The notes beneath the pieces were generated by a model. The model saw only the letters and a program-made list of their open reading frames with translations, did no database searches and was not told the DNA's origin. From NCBI RefSeq assembly GCF_000805385.1, contig NZ_JTJW01000008.1, forward strand, positions 186,001 to 250,000: a stretch of DNA of 64,000 nt, in the 5' to 3' direction. The position numbers were made by a program, and so were the translations under genes. Positions 59,351 to 64,000 of this stretch are shown here, piece after piece. This DNA is from Mycolicibacterium setense. GTDB taxonomy: Bacteria > Actinomycetota > Actinomycetes > Mycobacteriales > Mycobacteriaceae. The first letter of the stretch is position 1, and each line of letters starts with the position of its first letter.

Positions 59351-60225
59351 CAGCAGGCAGTCTGTGCGGAGTTGTTGGCGTTCGAGGACAGCACGGTCCC
59401 GTCGCTGGCCGTGATCGAGCAGTTCAGCCTGCTGACCAGGAACAAGCTGGACGCCTCGACCGAGCCCACGTCCGAGTTGGAGATGGGCGTCATCGTGAAG
59501 GTCCACGGGATGTACACATTGCGCAGGGTGCGGCGGTTTCCGTTCCCGTCGACGTAGGTGATGGTGATGATGTCACCCGGCGCCTTGGTGCCCGTCACCG
59601 AATAGGTGACTTGCCGGGGACCGGCATGCGTCGTTGTGGTCGTCGGCGGCGCCGTCGTGCCGCTCGGCGGGGGCGGGGGCGCCTCGCTGGCCGGCGGGGG
59701 CGGTGGCGGCTCGGTGACGGTGACGGTCTCCGGGGGCGGTGGAGGCGGCAACTCCTCCGACGTGGGCGGAGGCGGAGGCGGCGGTGCCGGCGGAGTCGTC
59801 GTGGTGATCTCGTCCTGCACGGGCGGTGCCGATGTGGTGGTGCTCGGCTGCGGGGTCGCCAGGTTGGCCGTGTCGTCGTCCCGGGTGACCAGGACGGCCA
59901 CCGAAGCCACCAGGGCGACCGCCGCGATGATGGCCGTGACGCCGACCACCCACGGCCAGCGCGGTGGCGGGGCGGCGTCGACGAGTTCGGTCGCCGGGTC
60001 GTAGTCGTCGTAGTCGTAGAGCGCCACGTCGGCAGGCACGTACGGCCCGCTGGTGAACTGCTCCGACTCCGGCGCGGAGTACGCCTGTGAGTAGAAGTCT
60101 GTGTCGCCGCCATCCGCATCGGCGCCGGCTACCTGCGTCGGCTCCTCAGGTGCGGAGTGTTTTCCGGGTTGATCCGGCAAATCAGAACCGGAGGCACCCG
60201 GTTCCGGGGGATTCGGCCCGCTCAT
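59350..60225 (-). CDS. mmpS3: MmpS-family membrane protein MmpS3
   Basis: 291 aa. Acidic N-terminal cytoplasmic region with many Tyr/Asp (YDYDDYDPATE), one TM helix at about 90-113, an extracytoplasmic Thr/Pro-rich stalk with long proline runs (about 128-195), and a C-terminal beta-sandwich MmpS domain (about 200-291: VTYSVTGTKAPGDIITITYVDGNGN...PWTF) with a Cys pair (C269 region and the final Cys). Unlike other MmpS proteins it has no MmpL partner gene here, the same as Rv2198c. In mycobacteria it is linked to cell growth. ATG at 60225. Confidence 0.92.
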   Translation of the reverse strand: MSGPNPPEPGASGSDLPDQPGKHSAPEEPTQVAGADADGGDTDFYSQAYSAPESEQFTSGPYVPADVALYDYDDYDPATELVDAAPPPRWPWVVGVTAIIAAVALVASVAVLVTRDDDTANLATPQPSTTTSAPPVQDEITTTTPPAPPPPPPPTSEELPPPPPPETVTVTEPPPPPPASEAPPPPPSGTTAPPTTTTTHAGPRQVTYSVTGTKAPGDIITITYVDGNGNRRTLRNVYIPWTFTMTPISNSDVGSVEASSLFLVSRLNCSITASDGTVLSSNANNSAQTAC

Positions 60226-60362
60226 CTACGCCTATCCTTCTCGACAACTTCACTGCCACGCGGAGCGAACGAGACCTTCGCTGATGACAGTGCCCCGGCA
60301 ACATTACCGAACGAGGTGATCGCGGCGAGTCCGGCGTTGCCGGTGGCTGATGAAGTGACGCT

Positions 60363-60394
60363 CCGATTGTGACCTTGTGCGAGGTCACAATCGG
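60363..60394 (-). terminator. Hairpin after ctaF (perfect 13-bp stem, 6-nt loop)
   Basis: Arms 60363-60375 and 60382-60394 (CCGATTGTGACCT and its complement), 14 bp beyond the ctaF stop. No T-run. It should end the ctaC-ctaF transcript and separate it from mmpS3. Confidence 0.65.
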
Positions 60395-60408
60395 GACGTC
60401 AGGACGGG

Positions 60409-60828
60409 TCAGTGCTTCTCAGGACCCCAGTAGTACTCGAAGACCAGGCCGCTGACGGCCATCAGCACGAAGCAGACGCCGGCCACGATCAGCCAGGGAA
60501 GCCACAGGGCGGCACCCACGGCAGCGACAGAGAAGGACAGCGCGATCAGGATCGGCCACCAGCTGTGCGGCGAGTAGAAGCCGAGTTCCCCTGCGCCGTC
60601 GCTGATCTCGGCGTCTTCGTAGTCCTCGGGGCGGGTGTCGAGACGACGCGCCACGAACCGGAAGAACGTACCGGTGATCAGGGTCAGGCCGGTGGTGAGC
60701 ACGAGCGCGGTGGTACCGGCCCACTCGACGCCACCGGTGGCGAACATGGCCGTCAAGACGCCGTACACCACCGCCGACAAGGCGAAGAACGCCGTGAGGA
60801 TCTCGAACAGTCGAGCTTCAATATGCAT
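60409..60828 (-). CDS. ctaF: Cytochrome c oxidase subunit 4 (CtaF)
   Basis: Actinobacterial subunit IV of the aa3 oxidase. 139 aa with four TM helices (about 8-30, 37-58, 88-107, 111-132) and the conserved FYSPHSWWPILIAL and VFEYYWGPEKH C-terminal motifs. ATG 60828 lies 12 bp after the ctaC stop, so it belongs to the ctaC operon. Helps assembly of the supercomplex. Confidence 0.95.
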   Translation of the reverse strand: MHIEARLFEILTAFFALSAVVYGVLTAMFATGGVEWAGTTALVLTTGLTLITGTFFRFVARRLDTRPEDYEDAEISDGAGELGFYSPHSWWPILIALSFSVAAVGAALWLPWLIVAGVCFVLMAVSGLVFEYYWGPEKH

Positions 60829-60840
60829 TGTGTGTAGCCC

Positions 60841-61878
60841 CTACTTGCTCGCCTGCGGTGCCTGCTCACCGCGCCGGGTGTCGAACGGGTGCGTGGTGAT
60901 GGCCAGCGGCTCCTGGTTGATGGCCGCCAACGCCTGGGCGTTGGTCTTGCCGGCGTTGCGCTGGTCGATGTAGGCCTTGAAGTCATTGGGTTCGACGACC
61001 CGGACCTCGAAGTTCATCATCGAGTGGTAGGTGCCGCACATCTCGGTGCAGCGGCCGACGAACGCGCCGGTCTGCTCGATCTTGCTGACCTGGAAAATGT
61101 GGTCCGAGTGGTTGGCCACCGGATCCGGCATCACGTCGCGCTTGAAGAGGAACTCGGGCACCCAGAATCCGTGGATCACGTCCGCGGAGTTCAGCTGGAA
61201 CTCGATGCGCTTGCCTGCCGGGAGCACCAGCACCGGGATCTCGGTGGAGCTGCCCAGGGTCTCGATCTTGTCGAAGTTCAGGTAGGTGCGGTCCTCGGGG
61301 TTGATGCCGTGCACCGCGCCGACGCGCTCCTTGCCGTGCGCGTCCTTGCCCTCGGGCTTCGACGTCATCGCGGACTTGCGCGCTTCGTCGGCACCGTCGT
61401 AATCGAATGAGCCGTCGGCATAGTCGATCTTCTGGTAGCCGAACTTCCAGTTCCACTGGAAGGCGGTCACGTCGATGACGACCTCAGGGTTGGGGTCCTT
61501 GTGCAGCATCCGCTCCTGGACCACCACGGTGAAGTAGAACAGCACCGAGATGATGAGGAACGGGACGACCGTCAGCACCAGCTCCAGCGGCATGTTGTAG
61601 CCGAACTGGCGCGGCAGCTCCGTGTCGCCCTTCTTCTTCCGGTGGAAGGCGCTCGACCAGAAGATCAGGGCCCACACGATGGCGCCGACCACGAAGGAGG
61701 CGATCACCGAGCCGATCCACAGCTCTCGGTTGAGTTTGCCCTCCGGGGTGATGCCGGTCGGCCAGCCGAGCGCGAGTGCGTCCTGCCAGCTGCAGCCGCT
61801 CAGCAAGAATGCTGAGCCTCCCAGGACAATGGTCAACAACGCCGCTCGGGCCACCGTCTTAAGCCCGCGAGGTGTCAC
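60841..61878 (-). CDS. ctaC: Cytochrome c oxidase (aa3) subunit II CtaC
   Basis: Carries the CuA centre that accepts electrons from QcrC. 345 aa. Lipoprotein signal with C29 (FLLSGCS), two TM helices (about 53-75 and 95-118), and the extracytoplasmic cupredoxin domain: HGFWVPEF (first His ligand), CTEMCGTYHSMM (two Cys, His, Met). An actinobacterial insertion in the cupredoxin domain (about 150-195, charged) is present. GTG 61878 with AGGAGGCG upstream. Confidence 0.97.
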   Translation of the reverse strand: MTPRGLKTVARAALLTIVLGGSAFLLSGCSWQDALALGWPTGITPEGKLNRELWIGSVIASFVVGAIVWALIFWSSAFHRKKKGDTELPRQFGYNMPLELVLTVVPFLIISVLFYFTVVVQERMLHKDPNPEVVIDVTAFQWNWKFGYQKIDYADGSFDYDGADEARKSAMTSKPEGKDAHGKERVGAVHGINPEDRTYLNFDKIETLGSSTEIPVLVLPAGKRIEFQLNSADVIHGFWVPEFLFKRDVMPDPVANHSDHIFQVSKIEQTGAFVGRCTEMCGTYHSMMNFEVRVVEPNDFKAYIDQRNAGKTNAQALAAINQEPLAITTHPFDTRRGEQAPQASK

Positions 61879-61935
61879 GTTGGCGCCTCCTAGATCGGTA
61901 TTTCGCGACCGCGACCGGTCGTTGTTTTGCGAATA

Positions 61936-61948
61936 CTACGCAGCGTAG
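61936..61948. promoter_or_regulatory. 13-bp palindrome (CTACGC-A-GCGTAG) between ctaC and asnB
   Basis: A perfect 6-bp inverted repeat, 58 bp upstream of ctaC and about 120 bp upstream of asnB in the 189-bp divergent region. Possible operator; no known regulator motif recognised. Confidence 0.3.
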
Positions 61949-62067
61949 ACCACGCCGGTCCACGGGAGCGAAGCGACTCGGGAATGGGGTCCCGACGGCG
62001 ACCCGGTGACCGGCGCGACGTCTCGGGTGGTGGTCTCGGGACCCGCCGGATCAGACATACTGACGCG

Positions 62068-64000
62068 GTGTGCGGACTGCTCGCGTTGGTAACTGCCCCT
62101 ACCGAGACCAACCCCGAAACCACCCGGGGTGACCTCTCCCCCGAAGCCGAATCGCGGCTGGTCGACGCGGTGGCGAACGCTTCCCACCTGATGCGTCACC
62201 GGGGCCCCGATGAGCCCGGCACCTGGGCTGACGGGGACGGGCACGACGGCACCGTGGTCCTCGGCTTCAACCGGCTGTCGATCATCGACATCGCGCACAG
62301 CCATCAGCCGCTGCGATGGGGACCGGCCGAAGCACCGGACCGATACGTGCTCGTGTTCAACGGCGAGATCTACAACTATCTGGAACTGCGGGACGCGCTG
62401 CGGTCCGAACATGGTGCGGTATTTCACACCGACGGCGACGGCGAGGCCATCGTCGCGGCCTACCACTACTGGGGCACCGAGGCGCTGAATCGCCTCCGCG
62501 GCATGTTCGCTTTCGCGTTGTGGGACACGGTCGAGCGCGAGATGTTCTGCGCCAGGGATCCTTTCGGCATCAAGCCGCTGTTCATGGCGACCGGACCGGG
62601 CGGCACAGCAGTGGGCAGCGAGAAGAAGTGCCTGCTCGGCCTGGCCGAGGACGCCGATCTGGCGCTGGGTTTCGACCTCACCATCGACGAGCGTGCCGTG
62701 CAGCACTACACGGTGCTGCAGTACGTGCCCGAGCCAGAGACGCTGCACCGGGGCATCCGCCGGCTGGAGTCGGGCAGCTACGCGCGGTTCAAACCCGGCG
62801 GCCGCCCCGAGGTGACGCGCTACTTCGTCCCGAAGTTCAACGCGGTGCCGTTCGCCAAGGGTGCCGAGCAGTCCCGCTACGACGAGATCACCGCCGCGCT
62901 CGAAGATTCGGTGGCCAAGCACATGCGCGCCGATGTGACGGTCGGCGCGTTCCTGTCCGGGGGTATCGACTCGACGGCCATCGCGGCGCTGGCGATGCGT
63001 CACAATCCGCGGTTGATCACGTTCACCACCGGCTTCGAACGGGAAGGATTCTCCGAGGTCGACGTGGCCGTCGCCTCGGCCGAGGCCATCGGCGCCCGGC
63101 ACGTCGCCAAGGTGGTGAGTGCGGCCGAGTTCGTCGAGGCGCTGCCCGAGATCGTCTGGTACCTGGACGAGCCGGTGGCCGACCCGGCTCTGGTGCCGTT
63201 GTTCTTCATCGCCCGTGAGGCACGCAAACACGTCAAGGTGGTGCTGTCCGGCGAGGGCGCCGACGAGCTGTTCGGCGGCTACACGATCTACCGGGAACCG
63301 TTGTCGCTGCGGCCGTTCGACTATCTGCCGCGGCCGGTGCGTAAGTCGCTGGGAAAGGCGTCGAAGCCGTTGCCGGAGGGCATGCGGGGCAAGAGCCTGC
63401 TGCATCGCGGCTCGCTGACTCTCGAGGAGCGCTACTACGGCAATGCCCGCAGCTTCTCCGACGACCAGTTGCGCGCGGTGCTACCCGGCTTCCGCCCGGG
63501 CTGGACGCACACCGACGTCACCGCCCCGGTGTACGCGGCATCTCAGGGCTGGGATCCGGTGGCGCGCATGCAACACATCGACCTGTTCACCTGGCTGCGC
63601 GGCGACATCCTGGTCAAGGCCGACAAGATGACGATGGCCAACTCACTGGAATTGCGGGTGCCATTCCTGGACCCGGAGGTTTTCGCGGTGGCCTCACGGC
63701 TGCCGGTCGATCAGAAGATCACCCGGTCCACCACGAAGTACGCGTTGCGCCGGGCGCTGGAGCCCGTCGTCCCCGCCCACGTGCTTAACCGGCCGAAGCT
63801 GGGCTTCCCGGTGCCGATCCGGCATTGGCTGCGGGCCGGTGAGCTGATGGACTGGGCCTACGCCATGACGGCGACGTCGCAGGCGGGCGCGTATGTCGAT
63901 CTGGCAGCGGTTCGCACCATGCTCGACGAGCACCGCAACGGCGTCAGCGATCACAGCCGCCGGCTGTGGACGGTCCTGATCTTCATGCTGTGGCATGCGA
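62068..64000 (+). CDS. asnB: Asparagine synthase-like amidotransferase AsnB (partial, 3' end cut by the window)
   Basis: Glutamine-hydrolysing amidotransferase. In mycobacteria and corynebacteria (LtsA) this enzyme amidates meso-DAP in peptidoglycan stem peptides rather than serving mainly for asparagine synthesis. 644 codons are visible. GTG 62068 places the nucleophile at C2 (MCGLLALV) after loss of Met; class II GATase features include RHRGPDEPG and FNGEIYNYLELR. The synthetase domain has the PPi loop LSGGIDST and GEGADELFGGY. The sequence stops at RRLWTVLIFMLWHA, so only about 10-20 residues are missing. Its position links cell wall modification to the dcw region functions, though it stands beside oxidase genes. 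Confidence 0.94.
   Translation, partial: MCGLLALVTAPTETNPETTRGDLSPEAESRLVDAVANASHLMRHRGPDEPGTWADGDGHDGTVVLGFNRLSIIDIAHSHQPLRWGPAEAPDRYVLVFNGEIYNYLELRDALRSEHGAVFHTDGDGEAIVAAYHYWGTEALNRLRGMFAFALWDTVEREMFCARDPFGIKPLFMATGPGGTAVGSEKKCLLGLAEDADLALGFDLTIDERAVQHYTVLQYVPEPETLHRGIRRLESGSYARFKPGGRPEVTRYFVPKFNAVPFAKGAEQSRYDEITAALEDSVAKHMRADVTVGAFLSGGIDSTAIAALAMRHNPRLITFTTGFEREGFSEVDVAVASAEAIGARHVAKVVSAAEFVEALPEIVWYLDEPVADPALVPLFFIAREARKHVKVVLSGEGADELFGGYTIYREPLSLRPFDYLPRPVRKSLGKASKPLPEGMRGKSLLHRGSLTLEERYYGNARSFSDDQLRAVLPGFRPGWTHTDVTAPVYAASQGWDPVARMQHIDLFTWLRGDILVKADKMTMANSLELRVPFLDPEVFAVASRLPVDQKITRSTTKYALRRALEPVVPAHVLNRPKLGFPVPIRHWLRAGELMDWAYAMTATSQAGAYVDLAAVRTMLDEHRNGVSDHSRRLWTVLIFMLWHA

Overview
The window is high-GC actinobacterial DNA whose gene order follows the Mycobacterium tuberculosis block Rv2143-Rv2201 almost gene for gene. 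It also carries a left flank (assimilatory nitrate reductase, universal stress protein, tripartite tricarboxylate transporter with a CitA/CitB-type two-component system) that suits a fast-growing Mycolicibacterium, close to M. smegmatis. Gene names rest on protein motifs plus this synteny as I know it; no database search was run. No rRNA, tRNA, CRISPR array, prophage, insertion sequence or integron was seen.

Layout. (1) 1-9590: a truncated molybdopterin nitrate reductase, a UspA protein, tctABC on the minus strand, and divergently a sensor kinase/response regulator pair; then a class I glutamine amidotransferase and a phosphoribosyltransferase. (2) 9587-30798, all minus strand: the division and cell wall (dcw) cluster, in transcription order mraZ, rsmH, ftsL-like, pbpB, murE, murF, mraY, murD, ftsW, murG, murC, ftsQ, ftsZ, yfiH-type, yggS-type, sepF, yggT-type, wag31 and a small membrane protein. 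Most junctions are ATGA/GTGA overlaps, so the genes are probably co-transcribed and translationally coupled. They build lipid II, export and polymerise it, and run the divisome (FtsZ/SepF/FtsQLW/PbpB) and polar growth (Wag31). Three MraZ-box-like repeats lie upstream of mraZ.

(3) 31258-49398: envelope and lipid functions. These are a DUF3040 protein, a GNAT acetyltransferase, lipoprotein LppM, a polyprenyl synthase, lipomannan mannosyltransferases MptA and MptC, the PknL kinase beside its Rv2175c-type substrate, DAHP synthase AroG, an exoribonuclease, an acyltransferase, a poorly understood ArsA-ATPase/SRPBCC group, FadD15, PimB' and a membrane-anchored HELFH metalloprotease-like protein. (4) 49367-53994: the NlpC/P60 hydrolase RipC, a small Cys-rich protein, an exonuclease/GIY-YIG fusion and TrpD. 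(5) 54117-61878: respiratory chain genes ctaE-qcrC-qcrA-qcrB on the plus strand and ctaC-ctaF, mmpS3 and a small membrane gene on the minus strand; together they encode most of the bcc-aa3 supercomplex. (6) asnB (mDAP amidotransferase type) runs off the right edge.

The region is mostly conserved core genome and I do not see a clear new defence, mobile or biosynthetic system. The best leads are the ArsA/SRPBCC operon, the small CxxC-CxxC protein, the exonuclease-GIY-YIG fusion with its long antisense overlap on trpD, several short tandem repeats that carry translation start signals, and large perfect inverted repeats after qcrB.
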